Below the pieces are notes generated by a model. That model ran no database searches. It was not told where the DNA came from and saw nothing but the letters and a program-made list of their open reading frames with translations. Of a stretch of DNA of 64,000 bases, positions 36,014 to 45,097 are shown one piece after another. The first letter of the stretch is position 1, and each line of letters starts with the position of its first letter. The DNA comes from Flagellimonas okinawensis (GTDB lineage Bacteria > Bacteroidota > Bacteroidia > Flavobacteriales > Flavobacteriaceae). A program made the translations under genes and the position numbers. The stretch is taken from contig NZ_JARFVA010000005.1 of assembly GCF_029194005.1 (NCBI RefSeq), positions 186,001-250,000 of the forward strand, given 5' to 3'.

Positions 36014-37743
36014 GATTCTTTTGTTCCATAGTATTTTTTTTAGGTGCACTGGCCCCAAGTGTGGCTCAAAATATGATCAATGGACGTGTGACTGATGGAG
36101 AAAGTCCATTGGCCAACGTACACGTAACCAATTTGACCACGGACACCAAAACATTATCAAACAAGCAAGGCGCATATAACATTCTGGCATCGCCCCGAGA
36201 AGAATTACAATTTACGTACGTTGGTATGGACACGATTACCATTATAGTGGAGGATGTGACCCGAATATTAAATATTGCCATGCGGCCCAAGGTGGAAATG
36301 TTGGATGAAGTAGTGGTTACCAAGAAAATAAGCAAGCAACGGAATCTTGCGATGAACTACTTGACCGACTCATCCATTGTGAATTCTTCTTTCGGCTATT
36401 TGAGTCCTGCAACTGTGGCATATCATCTAAAGGTAATAGATGGAAAAGAGTTTCGTCCAGGTTCCGATGTGCTATCGGCCATTGCAAGCCGAAGGGCAGG
36501 AATTAGGGTGGGAAACTATGGTAACTATAATACAGGTCAGTCGGGAAGGACATTGTTTTTGCGAGGAGGAGGTTCTATCGGTAACCCAAGGCCGGCTCTG
36601 TTCGAGGTCGACGGCAATATTTTTACGGACCCCCCGGTTTGGTTGGATGTTTCCAACATAGAACGTGTGGGAATTATACCGGGTATTCAAGCCGTCTGGC
36701 GTTATGGTCACATTGCCAGCGGTGGTGTCGTGCTCATTAACACTAAAAATAGTTTTCATGGTCTAAGGGAGCCGAATAGTTCAAAGTATTACGACAGGGC
36801 CAAACTACGTGATAATTTTGTTACCGGTAAAGTGGTTTCCCGATCAGAACTAAAATATGAATTGCCAACCTACGTACAGGAAATGGAAAGTTCCCCAAGT
36901 TTTGAAAAAGCTTTGGAGATTTATCAAAAGTATCAACAAGATTTTTCTGGCGTCCCATATTTTTATTTGGATACCTATGCATTGTTTTTTGAGAAATTTG
37001 GTGAGTCCCATGCGGATAACATCATAAAGGAGGGAATGCCTTTTTTTGAATCAAATCCAGTTTGGATAAAAACATTGGCCTTTATGTATGAATCACAATC
37101 CAGGTTCAATAAGGCCCATCAAATGTACAAGAAAGCATATCTGTTACGTCCAGATTACACCCAGAGTTTTATTGATTTGGCTAAAAGTTACCATGCTATC
37201 GGTGACAGCGATCAAGCAAATTCATTATTGGCAAGACATGCCTATTTAATTGATGAAGGATTCATTTCTAGAGATAGCACCGAGCTTGCCCAAATGATAG
37301 GGAGGGAAATAGCAGACATATTGGAGAAGCACGAACAAGTTAATTCAAAAAGTCCGTTGGAGCAGTTTACCACAAGATTGGTATTTGAGTGGAGCGATTC
37401 CGAAGCGGAGTTCGACCTGCAGTTCGTGAACCCGGGCAATCAATATTTTAATTGGAAGCATACCATGGCAGAGATGCCCGAGCGTATACAATCGGAAAAG
37501 AAATTGGGATACTCCATGGCCGACTTTTTACTGGATGATGAACTACAGGGCACTTGGAAAATCAATGCCACATATTATGGCAATAAACAATTGGCCCCGA
37601 CTTATCTGAAAGTATCCATTTATCGCAATTACAGTAGCAAATTGCAGACTGTAGAGACAAAGGTGTATCGATTGGGCTCCAAAGGGGCCAACCAGCAGTT
37701 GTTCGATTTTAATCTACCTTCAAGATTTGTGCAAAGCAAATAG
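36010..37743 (+). CDS. Barrel-less SusC-like plug protein (copy 2, tandem paralogue)
   Basis: A 577-residue paralogue of the preceding gene with the same four regions: signal peptide (FCSIVFFLGALAPSVAQ), CarboxypepD_reg-like domain (MINGRVTDGESPLANVHVTN), plug (LFLRGGGSIGNPRPALFEVD ... YGHIASGGVVLINTKN), TPR-like helices (KAHQMYKKAYLLRPDYTQSF) and the C-terminal beta domain. The C-terminal 115 residues are far more alike between copies than the plugs are, and a 38-bp DNA stretch (35693-35730 and 37420-37457) is identical. The start is TTG at 36010, inside TTGA shared with the upstream stop codon, so translation is coupled. The plug here keeps the receptor-like LRGGGS turn better than copy 1. 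Confidence 0.82.
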   Translation: MRFFCSIVFFLGALAPSVAQNMINGRVTDGESPLANVHVTNLTTDTKTLSNKQGAYNILASPREELQFTYVGMDTITIIVEDVTRILNIAMRPKVEMLDEVVVTKKISKQRNLAMNYLTDSSIVNSSFGYLSPATVAYHLKVIDGKEFRPGSDVLSAIASRRAGIRVGNYGNYNTGQSGRTLFLRGGGSIGNPRPALFEVDGNIFTDPPVWLDVSNIERVGIIPGIQAVWRYGHIASGGVVLINTKNSFHGLREPNSSKYYDRAKLRDNFVTGKVVSRSELKYELPTYVQEMESSPSFEKALEIYQKYQQDFSGVPYFYLDTYALFFEKFGESHADNIIKEGMPFFESNPVWIKTLAFMYESQSRFNKAHQMYKKAYLLRPDYTQSFIDLAKSYHAIGDSDQANSLLARHAYLIDEGFISRDSTELAQMIGREIADILEKHEQVNSKSPLEQFTTRLVFEWSDSEAEFDLQFVNPGNQYFNWKHTMAEMPERIQSEKKLGYSMADFLLDDELQGTWKINATYYGNKQLAPTYLKVSIYRNYSSKLQTVETKVYRLGSKGANQQLFDFNLPSRFVQSK

Positions 37744-37746
37744 CGG

Positions 37747-39375
37747 TTATACCTGAAGCACTCCCATATTAAACTTTTTCTCAATTGGAGCATGATTGGC
37801 CGCATCGATTCCCATAGAAATCCATTTACGGGTATCTAACGGGTTTATAATTCCATCTGTCCAAAGTCGGGCTGCTGCATAGTAGGGAGAAATCTGTTCA
37901 TCATAGCGTTGTTTGATTTCGTCAAAAAGCTCCTTTTCTTTATCTGCATCCACTGCCTTTCCGCTTTTTTCCAAACTCGCTTTTTCAATCTGTAAGAGTA
38001 CCTTGGCGGCAGAGTTACCGCTCATTACGGCAAGTTCGGCACTTGGCCAAGCAACAATCAATCGCGGGTCATAAGCCTTACCGCACATGGCATAGTTTCC
38101 GGCACCATAACTATTTCCTATAACAATGGTGAACTTAGGAACTACCGAATTACTTACGGCATTCACCATTTTGGCACCGTCTTTAATTATACCTCCGTGT
38201 TCACTTTTACTGCCTACCATAAATCCGGTAACATCTTGCAAGAAAACCAAAGGAATTTTCTTCTGGTTGCAATTGGCTATAAATCGTGTCGCCTTATCCG
38301 CAGAATCGGAATAGATGACCCCACCAAACTGCATTTCACCTTTTTTGGTCTTTACCACTTTCCGTTGATTGGCCACGATACCCACGGCCCAACCATCTAT
38401 GCGTGCATAGCCCGTTAAAATGGTTTGTCCATATCCTTCTTTGTATTGCTCAAATTCCGAATCATCCACCAAACGCTTTATAATTTCCAACATATCGTAT
38501 TGATCGCTTCGGGATGCCGGTAGCAATCCAAAAATGTCATCAGGGTTTTCAGCAGGTTTCTTGGCTTCAATCCGGTTAAATCCAGCCTTGTCAAAATCCC
38601 CGATTTTATCTACAATATTTTTGATTTTATCAAGTGCATCTTTATCATCCTTTGCCTTATAATCGGTTACTCCGCTAATTTCGGAATGTGTGGTGGCTCC
38701 CCCTAGGGTTTCGTTATCGATGGATTCGCCAATGGCAGCTTTTACCAAATAGCTTCCCGCTAAAAAGATGCTTCCCGTTTTATCAACGATCAATGCTTCG
38801 TCGCTCATAATGGGCAAGTAGGCCCCTCCGGCAACGCAACTTCCCATTACCGCTGCAATTTGGGTAATGCCCATACTGCTCATTACAGCATTGTTTCGGA
38901 AGATTCGCCCAAAATGTTCTTTATCAGGAAATATTTCATCTTGCATAGGCAGATAAACACCTGCACTGTCCACCAAATAGATGATGGGCAGCTTATTTTC
39001 AATGGAAATTTCTTGGGCACGTAGGTTTTTCTTTCCGGTGATTGGGAACCAAGCGCCAGCTTTTACAGTGGCATCGTTGGCAACAACAACACATTGTTTT
39101 CCTTGTACGTATCCCAATTTAACCACAACACCACCCGATGGGCATCCACCGTGCTCTTGATACATATCCTCACCGGCAAAAGCACCTATTTCAATGGATT
39201 CAGCACCATCGTCAAGCAAATAGTCTATTCGTTCCCTTGCTGTCATCTTACCCTTGGCGTGGTGCTTTTCAATGCGACTTTTACCACCGCCAAGTTTCAC
39301 TTTGGCCAGTCTGCGTTTAAGATCGGAGAGTTTAAGTTTATTATGGTCTTCGTTTTTGTTGAAGTTTAAGTCCAT
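37747..39375 (-). CDS. Acyl-CoA carboxylase beta (carboxyltransferase) subunit
   Basis: A 542-residue biotin-dependent carboxyltransferase with two crotonase-like halves. Diagnostic segments are GKMTARERIDYLLDDG, YQEHGGCPSGGVV, SAGVYLPMQDEIFPDKEHFG, GSCVAGGAYLPIMSDEALIV and the second-half IGNSYGAGNYAMCGKAYDPR. These fit the methylcrotonyl/geranyl/propionyl-CoA carboxylase beta group and most resemble methylcrotonyl-CoA carboxylase (leucine breakdown). No biotin-carrying alpha subunit is next to it in this window, so the substrate is uncertain. It converges with copy 2 of the plug protein, three bases apart. Confidence 0.88.
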   Translation of the reverse strand: MDLNFNKNEDHNKLKLSDLKRRLAKVKLGGGKSRIEKHHAKGKMTARERIDYLLDDGAESIEIGAFAGEDMYQEHGGCPSGGVVVKLGYVQGKQCVVVANDATVKAGAWFPITGKKNLRAQEISIENKLPIIYLVDSAGVYLPMQDEIFPDKEHFGRIFRNNAVMSSMGITQIAAVMGSCVAGGAYLPIMSDEALIVDKTGSIFLAGSYLVKAAIGESIDNETLGGATTHSEISGVTDYKAKDDKDALDKIKNIVDKIGDFDKAGFNRIEAKKPAENPDDIFGLLPASRSDQYDMLEIIKRLVDDSEFEQYKEGYGQTILTGYARIDGWAVGIVANQRKVVKTKKGEMQFGGVIYSDSADKATRFIANCNQKKIPLVFLQDVTGFMVGSKSEHGGIIKDGAKMVNAVSNSVVPKFTIVIGNSYGAGNYAMCGKAYDPRLIVAWPSAELAVMSGNSAAKVLLQIEKASLEKSGKAVDADKEKELFDEIKQRYDEQISPYYAAARLWTDGIINPLDTRKWISMGIDAANHAPIEKKFNMGVLQV

Positions 39376-39437
39376 TCTAATTTAAATTCGTTTAGCTGGT
39401 TAAAGATAAGGAGTTATAATCATTACTTTTGAACTAT

Positions 39438-40421
39438 ATGGAAACCAAAATACGATGGGGCATTGTAGGCCCAGGAAAAATAGCAAGGAAATTTGTCTCG
39501 GACCTTTTATTGGTAGAAGATGCAGAGGTTACGGCAGTAGCATCACGATCTATGGAAAGGGCAGAGGAGTTTGCTCAGGAATATAAGGTTCCGCATACTT
39601 TTGGTAGTTATGATGAACTTTTTGAATCGGGAACTGTAGATGTGGTCTACATAGCAACACCACATAATTTTCATAAAGATTTATCGGTAAAGGCACTCGA
39701 AAATGGTATTGGGGTGCTTTGCGAAAAGCCAATGGGTGTGAATAAAAAGGAAGTTCTCGCACAAGTCAATGCATCTAAAAAATACAATGCTTTTTTGATG
39801 GAAGCCATGTGGTCGAGATTTAATCCATCCATTCAAAAAGTTAAACAATTGGTTGACAGTGGTGAAATTGGTGAGCTTAAGTATGTGTATGCCGATTTTG
39901 CTTTTTATGCTTTGGACAGGGATGAGAATTCTAGGTTGTTGAATCCCAATTTGGCATCTGGGACTATTTTGGATATCGGGATTTATCCCATTTTTTTATC
40001 CTATCTCTTATTGGGAATGCCAACTAAAATTATGGCCACTTCCAAGTTTCATGAAAATGGCACCGAATTACAGACCAGCATGATTTTTGATTATCCTGAG
40101 GCACAGGCTATGCTCTATAGTGGATTTACAAGTAGATCAAGAATGGAGGCCGAAATATCCGGAACAGAAGCACAATTGTTTTTGAATCCTAGATGGCATG
40201 AAGCGGATGGTTATACATTGTTTAAAGGGGATGAATCCCATCAAATTGAAATGCCTTTAAAAGGGATAGGATATTACTATGAAATATTGGAGGTTCATAA
40301 ATGTTTAAGAGCTAAAAAGAATGAGAGCGATCTCTGGTCCCATCAAAATAGTTTGGATTTATCCGACTTATTAGACAAGGTGAGGGAAAAATGTGGCGTT
40401 AGCTTTCCTTTTGAAACATAA
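39438..40421 (+). CDS. Gfo/Idh/MocA-family oxidoreductase
   Basis: A 327-residue NAD(P)-dependent dehydrogenase. The N-terminal Rossmann fold begins IRWGIVGPGKIARKFV, followed by DVVYIATPHNFH and the family lysine in VLCEKPMGVNKKEV. The C-terminal alpha/beta domain includes GTILDIGIYPIFLSYLLLG, with the conserved DIGxY helix. Substrates are typically sugars, inositols or trans-dihydrodiols. The ATG at 39438 is preferred over TTG at 39429. It is divergent from the carboxylase gene. Confidence 0.9.
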   Translation: METKIRWGIVGPGKIARKFVSDLLLVEDAEVTAVASRSMERAEEFAQEYKVPHTFGSYDELFESGTVDVVYIATPHNFHKDLSVKALENGIGVLCEKPMGVNKKEVLAQVNASKKYNAFLMEAMWSRFNPSIQKVKQLVDSGEIGELKYVYADFAFYALDRDENSRLLNPNLASGTILDIGIYPIFLSYLLLGMPTKIMATSKFHENGTELQTSMIFDYPEAQAMLYSGFTSRSRMEAEISGTEAQLFLNPRWHEADGYTLFKGDESHQIEMPLKGIGYYYEILEVHKCLRAKKNESDLWSHQNSLDLSDLLDKVREKCGVSFPFET

Positions 40422-40487
40422 TCCTTAATAATAACTTTACATTATCTCTATTTTTACGATATTTGAAATTCTTCAGAAATTTATAAA

Positions 40488-40670
40488 ATGGGAATGAATA
40501 AGAACACTGTGCTTGCCTATGCTACATGGATTATGATCTTTGTGGGCTTGGGAATGATCGCACTAGGAGCTTTTAAGTATGATGAGGTTGCCGGATACGG
40601 ATTTGCAGCGGTAGGAATAGGATTTTTTGCCGTAGCTTGGGTGTTCAATGCCCTTAAAGGTAGAGTATAA
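40488..40670 (+). CDS. CAL67264-type small membrane protein
   Basis: A 60-residue inner-membrane protein with two hydrophobic helices (TVLAYATWIMIFVGLGMIAL and GYGFAAVGIGFFAVAWVFNA) joined by a short FKYDEVA turn. It matches my memory of the flavobacterial CAL67264 family, whose function is unknown. It lies 37 bases upstream of ettA on the same strand. A second ATG two codons in (40494) is equally possible. Confidence 0.8.
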   Translation: MGMNKNTVLAYATWIMIFVGLGMIALGAFKYDEVAGYGFAAVGIGFFAVAWVFNALKGRV

Positions 40671-40707
40671 CCAACCTCTTTTCACAGAACAATTTAATTT
40701 ATACTAG

Positions 40708-42399
40708 ATGTCAGACGATAAGAAAGTCATTTTTTCAATGTCTGGGGTAACCAAGACCTATAAAACGGCCAACACCCCGGTACTTAAAAACATATACCTG
40801 AGTTTTTTCTACGGGGCCAAGATCGGGATTTTAGGTCTTAACGGTTCTGGTAAGTCCACCTTGCTCAAAATTATTGCCGGTGTAGATAAAAATTATCAAG
40901 GAGATGTAGTTTTCTCTCCTGGTTATTCGGTAGGATATTTGGAACAGGAACCGGAGCTGGATGAGAACAAAACAGTTTTGGAAGTTGTTAAAGAAGGGGT
41001 TGCGGAAACTGTAGCCATTTTGGACGAGTACAACAAAATCAACGATATGTTCGGTCTGCCCGAAGTTTATGAGGATGCAGATAAGATGCAAAAGTTGATG
41101 GATAAGCAAGCAGCCCTACAAGATCAAATTGACGCAGCAAATGCTTGGGAACTTGATACCAAATTGGAGATTGCCATGGATGCCCTTCGTACACCGGAAT
41201 CCGACAAAAAGATAGGTGTGCTTTCCGGTGGGGAGCGTAGGCGTGTGGCTTTATGTCGTTTGTTGCTAAAAGAACCGGACGTTCTACTTTTGGATGAGCC
41301 TACCAACCACTTGGATGCTGAGTCCGTGCATTGGTTGGAACACCATTTGGCACAATATAAGGGAACCGTAATAGCTGTTACGCACGACCGTTATTTCTTG
41401 GACAACGTTGCTGGCTGGATTTTGGAATTGGACCGTGGCGAAGGAATCCCATGGAAAGGAAATTACTCCAGTTGGTTGGATCAAAAAGCAAAACGTTTGG
41501 AGCAAGAGAGTAAACAGGCTTCCAAGCGTCAAAAAACATTGGAGCGAGAGTTGGATTGGGTACGACAAGGAGCCAAAGGAAGACAGGCAAAGCAAAAGGC
41601 CCGTTTAAAGAATTACGATAAACTCTTGAGCCAGGACCAAAAACAAATGGAGGAGAAGTTGGAGATATATATTCCCAATGGACCACGTTTGGGTACAAAT
41701 GTAATCGAGGCCAAGGACGTAAGCAAAGCTTTTGGTGACAAATTATTGTACGAGAACTTGAACTTTAATTTGCCCCAAGCAGGTATTGTAGGGATTATTG
41801 GCCCGAACGGTGCTGGTAAAACCACCATTTTTAAAATGATAATGGGCGAGGAGACTCCCGATAAAGGTGAGTTTATAGTTGGGGAAACTGCCAAGCTGGC
41901 CTATGTAGATCAATCCCATTCCAACATTGATCCAGAAAAGACCATTTGGGAAAACTTTAGTGATAGCCAAGAATTGATCATGATGGGAGGGAAGCAAGTG
42001 AATTCCCGAGCATATTTAAGTCGATTTAATTTTTCTGGTAGCGAACAGAACAAAAAAGTGAACATGTTGTCCGGGGGTGAACGAAATCGTCTTCATTTAG
42101 CCATGACCCTAAAAGAAGAGGGGAACGTATTGCTTTTGGATGAGCCTACCAACGACTTGGACGTGAATACGCTCCGTGCCTTGGAAGAAGGTTTGGAGAA
42201 CTTTGCGGGTTGTGCCGTGATCATTTCCCACGACAGATGGTTCTTGGATAGAATTTGTACGCATATTTTAGCATTTGAAGGAGATTCTCAAGTATATTTC
42301 TTTGAAGGTTCTTTCTCTGATTACGAAGAGAACAAAAAGAAACGCTTGGGAACGGATATCATGCCCAAGCGTATCAAATACAAAAAACTGATTCGTTAA
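40708..42399 (+). CDS. ettA: Energy-dependent translational throttle ABC-F ATPase
   Basis: A 563-residue soluble protein with two ABC domains. Walker A motifs are GLNGSGKSTLLK (about residue 49) and GPNGAGKTTIFK (about 372). Signature motifs are LSGGERRRVALCRLLL and LSGGERNRLHLAMTL. Walker B motifs are LLLDEPTNHLD and LLLDEPTNDLD. The P-site tRNA-interaction linker lies at about 240-320 (KRLEQESKQASKRQKTLERE). The length and linker fit EttA rather than other ABC-F paralogues. EttA binds the ribosomal E site and gates the first peptide bond according to the ATP/ADP ratio. Confidence 0.94.
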   Translation: MSDDKKVIFSMSGVTKTYKTANTPVLKNIYLSFFYGAKIGILGLNGSGKSTLLKIIAGVDKNYQGDVVFSPGYSVGYLEQEPELDENKTVLEVVKEGVAETVAILDEYNKINDMFGLPEVYEDADKMQKLMDKQAALQDQIDAANAWELDTKLEIAMDALRTPESDKKIGVLSGGERRRVALCRLLLKEPDVLLLDEPTNHLDAESVHWLEHHLAQYKGTVIAVTHDRYFLDNVAGWILELDRGEGIPWKGNYSSWLDQKAKRLEQESKQASKRQKTLERELDWVRQGAKGRQAKQKARLKNYDKLLSQDQKQMEEKLEIYIPNGPRLGTNVIEAKDVSKAFGDKLLYENLNFNLPQAGIVGIIGPNGAGKTTIFKMIMGEETPDKGEFIVGETAKLAYVDQSHSNIDPEKTIWENFSDSQELIMMGGKQVNSRAYLSRFNFSGSEQNKKVNMLSGGERNRLHLAMTLKEEGNVLLLDEPTNDLDVNTLRALEEGLENFAGCAVIISHDRWFLDRICTHILAFEGDSQVYFFEGSFSDYEENKKKRLGTDIMPKRIKYKKLIR

Positions 42400-42408
42400 A
42401 AAAAGGAG

Positions 42409-42448
42409 GAAGGAATTAATCTTCTCCTCCGAGATTTTTAATTCCTTC
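42409..42448 (-). terminator. Terminator-like inverted repeat between converging genes
   Basis: GAAGGAATTAA (42409-42419) and TTAATTCCTTC (42438-42448) are perfectly complementary over 11 bp. Read on the minus strand, the stem is followed after four bases by a T run. It overlaps the last codons of the secreted-protein gene. Confidence 0.45.
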
Positions 42449-43096
42449 TTCCAATATTTTTTTTGCTTTTTCCAAGTAGGCTTGTTGGTGTGCAGCCAAG
42501 CTATTTGGGCCTTCGGTGTTAATTGGGGCCGAACCAATGGAATTTGAAAGTTCAATCAGTTGGGCAATTGCCTGTTCCGCAGATTGAAGCTTGTCTCCAG
42601 CATGTTTTTCGAATACTTTGATCATTTCAAGTTCCATGGACTCCACAGAAGCTGTCTCGGCAACTTCAGTTTCAGGACTCTCTTCATACTCCACTGCAAC
42701 TTCAAGAGTTGATGCGGTAGTATTCCCTAGTGTACACTGATCTAAAATGGTAATCAATTCATTGATTTCGCCAATAGCTTTTTTGGTGAAAAACCTACCG
42801 GCTTCCCAGTCAGCAGGCTCAATTGCCTTGTCCAAGGTTTCCATGGCATCCAACGTTTTGTTCTTTGCTTTATCGCATGCGCAGTCGGCCATAAATGTTT
42901 CGCCTTTTTCCAGAGCAGTCAACGCTCTTTCGGCATAGTACATTTGGTGTTCAAAGTTGGTTGCCTCCATGGCTTTTTTACCATGGCTGAGGGCATAGGT
43001 CACTTTGGAATAAAAATTATCACATTGATTTGCGTAGGTAGTCTGTAAGGCAAAAAGAATTGCCAACACTACAAAAACATGGGATTTGGGAGCCAT
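42416..43096 (-). CDS. Secreted helical protein of unknown function
   Basis: A 226-residue exported protein (signal HVFVVLAILFALQTTYA, cleavage near 22) I do not recognise. The mature part has three cysteines in its first half (NQCDNFY and DCACDKAK) and a fourth in LDQCTLGN, which may form disulfides. It is almost all helical, with an acidic linker (VEYEESPETEVAETASVE) separating two helical hairpin regions. The ATG at 43096 is preferred over TTG at 43102. It is probably periplasmic. No catalytic motif is visible. Confidence 0.72.
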   Translation of the reverse strand: MAPKSHVFVVLAILFALQTTYANQCDNFYSKVTYALSHGKKAMEATNFEHQMYYAERALTALEKGETFMADCACDKAKNKTLDAMETLDKAIEPADWEAGRFFTKKAIGEINELITILDQCTLGNTTASTLEVAVEYEESPETEVAETASVESMELEMIKVFEKHAGDKLQSAEQAIAQLIELSNSIGSAPINTEGPNSLAAHQQAYLEKAKKILEEGIKNLGGED

Positions 43097-43165
43097 ATTC
43101 AAGTATTTGTTTTGGTTACTAAGTTTGATGTTCTAACGATGAAAATTCGTTATTATTTCATAGAT

Positions 43166-43960
43166 CTAGTATTCTTCGTTGGGATACCAGTCCAACTGAA
43201 CCACTTCGATACTGTTATCACCCTCGTTAACGATGGTTTTGAACTTTTCTACATCGCTCACTTCCGGTCTTCCCCTATAATGATAAGGATAAACTTGTTT
43301 TGGTTTGAATTCCAAAACGGCATCGGCTGCACTTTCTTCTGTCATGGTAAACGGAAGGTTCATACATACAAAAGCTTTATCTATATTTTCCAATGCACGC
43401 ATTTCCGGAATATCCTCCGTGTCTCCAGAGAAATAGATTCTTTCATCACCAAATGTGAATACATAACCATTTCCTCTACCTTTTGTATGGAAATCTTTAG
43501 CCTCCTCACGTAGATTGTACATAGGAATTGCCTCAACGTTGAATCCGGCCATTTCTTTGCTTTCACCATTTTTCATTGTTGTTGTTTTGGACGATAGGTT
43601 TTCCTCCATTTGTAATTTTACGGCATCCGGAGCAATAATCGTTACACCTTCCAAGTCCAATTCATTTAATGTTTCTGGATTAAAATGGTCACCATGGATA
43701 TCTGTTATAAAGATCATATCCGGGGAGTTCTGACCTTCGAATGCAGCTTTTCCTCCCACAGGATCTACATATATAGTTTTACCGTCCCATTCAATTAGCG
43801 CCGTGGCGTGCTCAATCGGAATTATCTTGGCAGGGTCCGGAGACTCCATTACCGCTACAGTCTCAACTTCTGTTTTTTCATCTTGATTTTCCTTTTTCTC
43901 CTTACAGGAAGTAAAGAGCACTAATAGGGCACTGGCGGTAAGTATGATATTTTTTTTCAT
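43166..43960 (-). CDS. Metallo-beta-lactamase-fold hydrolase lipoprotein (UPF0173-like)
   Basis: A 264-residue lipoprotein (ASALLVLFTSC, lipobox Cys near 19) with an acidic linker, then an MBL-fold domain from about residue 45. Metal-binding features are the degenerate first motif ITDIHGDHFNPET (HxxHxDH reduced to HGDH), Asp in FSGDTEDIPEM and His in YPYHYRGRPEV. These resemble the UlaG/UPF0173 branch of metal-dependent hydrolases. The substrate is unknown. The location implies action in the periplasm, which is unusual for the UPF0173 branch, normally cytoplasmic. Confidence 0.83.
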   Translation of the reverse strand: MKKNIILTASALLVLFTSCKEKKENQDEKTEVETVAVMESPDPAKIIPIEHATALIEWDGKTIYVDPVGGKAAFEGQNSPDMIFITDIHGDHFNPETLNELDLEGVTIIAPDAVKLQMEENLSSKTTTMKNGESKEMAGFNVEAIPMYNLREEAKDFHTKGRGNGYVFTFGDERIYFSGDTEDIPEMRALENIDKAFVCMNLPFTMTEESAADAVLEFKPKQVYPYHYRGRPEVSDVEKFKTIVNEGDNSIEVVQLDWYPNEEY

Positions 43961-44127
43961 GTTCTGTTTTTTATTTTTCCTTTTAAAAATAAGGGATAAT
44001 ACGCAGAAACGTAATTAATTATCCAGAATATTTTAATCCAAATAATCCAAAATGGAATCCAATGCGTATATAAACTGAACGCGATTGATTAAAAACCTTA
44101 AACGAGAATCAATTAAAACAAAAAGTT

Positions 44128-45018
44128 ATGACTGAAACAAAAAGTAACAATAACGGATTAAAGGTAATTGCTGGTCTGTTGGGTGTAGTTCTTTTGGGAA
44201 CCATTATTTACACTGTGAGTCTTTACCAAGATAAAAAACAAACAACACAAGCTCTTACACAAGAAAAAGAAATGGTTGTTGAGGATTTGAACAACTTGAA
44301 ATCTGAATACGACAAAGCCATTTTGGAAAGCAACGCAACAAACGAGGAATTGGTTGCTGCAAGAGACAACATTGCAAAATACATCGATTCTGTAAGCAGC
44401 ATGAAAGCTGATATTGCAACACTTTCAAGATACAGAAGACAAGTAAGTGTTCTTAAAGCTGAAAGAGAAAAACTATTGAAGCAAGTAGATTCCTTGACTC
44501 AATCCAACAGCTTGTTGGCTATGCAAAGAGACAGCACTTTTGCTGAATTGGAGCAACAAACCGTATTCAACGATTCTTTGATTATCCAAAACACTCAGTT
44601 GGCCGATGCTGTTGAAAAAGGTTCTGCACTTAACCTAAACACTATCAGTGTTGATGCTATTAAAGAAAGAAACAGTGGTAAATTGGTTTCTACTTCCAGA
44701 GCTAGAGCTACTGATAAATTCAAAGTTTGTTTCACTATTGCCGATAACGTAATTGCTGAAGCAGGTGACAGAGAATTCTATATTGAAGTTCTTGGACCAC
44801 AAGGTAACGTTTTGGGCGAAGGTTTGACCAAAACAACTGAAGAAGGAAGCTCTCTTACTTATAGTAAAGGAACCAACTTTTACTACGAAAACGATGCTTT
44901 GGATGTATGTGATTACATAAACAAGCCAAGTGGTGATTTCCAGAAAGGAAACTACATGGTAAATGTTTATGACAACAAATTGAAATTGTTGGGTACTTCC
45001 AGCTTCGAATTGAAATAA
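44128..45018 (+). CDS. Membrane-anchored coiled-coil protein with strong codon bias
   Basis: A 296-residue protein. A short cytoplasmic tail and one helix (VIAGLLGVVLLGTIIYTVSLY, about 12-32) anchor a long coiled coil (about 35-165, heptads rich in Glu, Gln, Asn). A C-terminal beta domain (190-296, FKVCFTIADNVIAEAGDREF ... MVNVYDNKLKLLGTSSFELK) follows. The codons are strikingly uniform (AAC, GAA, CTT/TTG, GCT), unlike its neighbours, as in highly expressed genes. I do not know a function. Homologues in flavobacteria are, as I recall, sometimes mislabelled as chromosome-partitioning proteins. It is monocistronic with a strong terminator. Confidence 0.8.
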   Translation: MTETKSNNNGLKVIAGLLGVVLLGTIIYTVSLYQDKKQTTQALTQEKEMVVEDLNNLKSEYDKAILESNATNEELVAARDNIAKYIDSVSSMKADIATLSRYRRQVSVLKAEREKLLKQVDSLTQSNSLLAMQRDSTFAELEQQTVFNDSLIIQNTQLADAVEKGSALNLNTISVDAIKERNSGKLVSTSRARATDKFKVCFTIADNVIAEAGDREFYIEVLGPQGNVLGEGLTKTTEEGSSLTYSKGTNFYYENDALDVCDYINKPSGDFQKGNYMVNVYDNKLKLLGTSSFELK

Positions 45019-45041
45019 AAAACACACACTATCACCATAAT

Positions 45042-45076
45042 AAAAAGGCCCGTCTAAATTTGGACGGGCCTTTTTT
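45042..45076. terminator. Bidirectional terminator between the coiled-coil gene and fumC
   Basis: AAAAAGGCCCGTC pairs perfectly with GACGGGCCTTTTTT. The A run on the left and T run on the right let it work for both converging genes. Confidence 0.88.
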
Positions 45077-45097
45077 ATTTACGCTTAACTTATAATC

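Noticed and set aside
42409..42448. Insertion-sequence ends at the 11-bp inverted repeat after ettA
   Set aside because: There is no transposase or target duplication, and the repeat has terminator geometry between converging genes.
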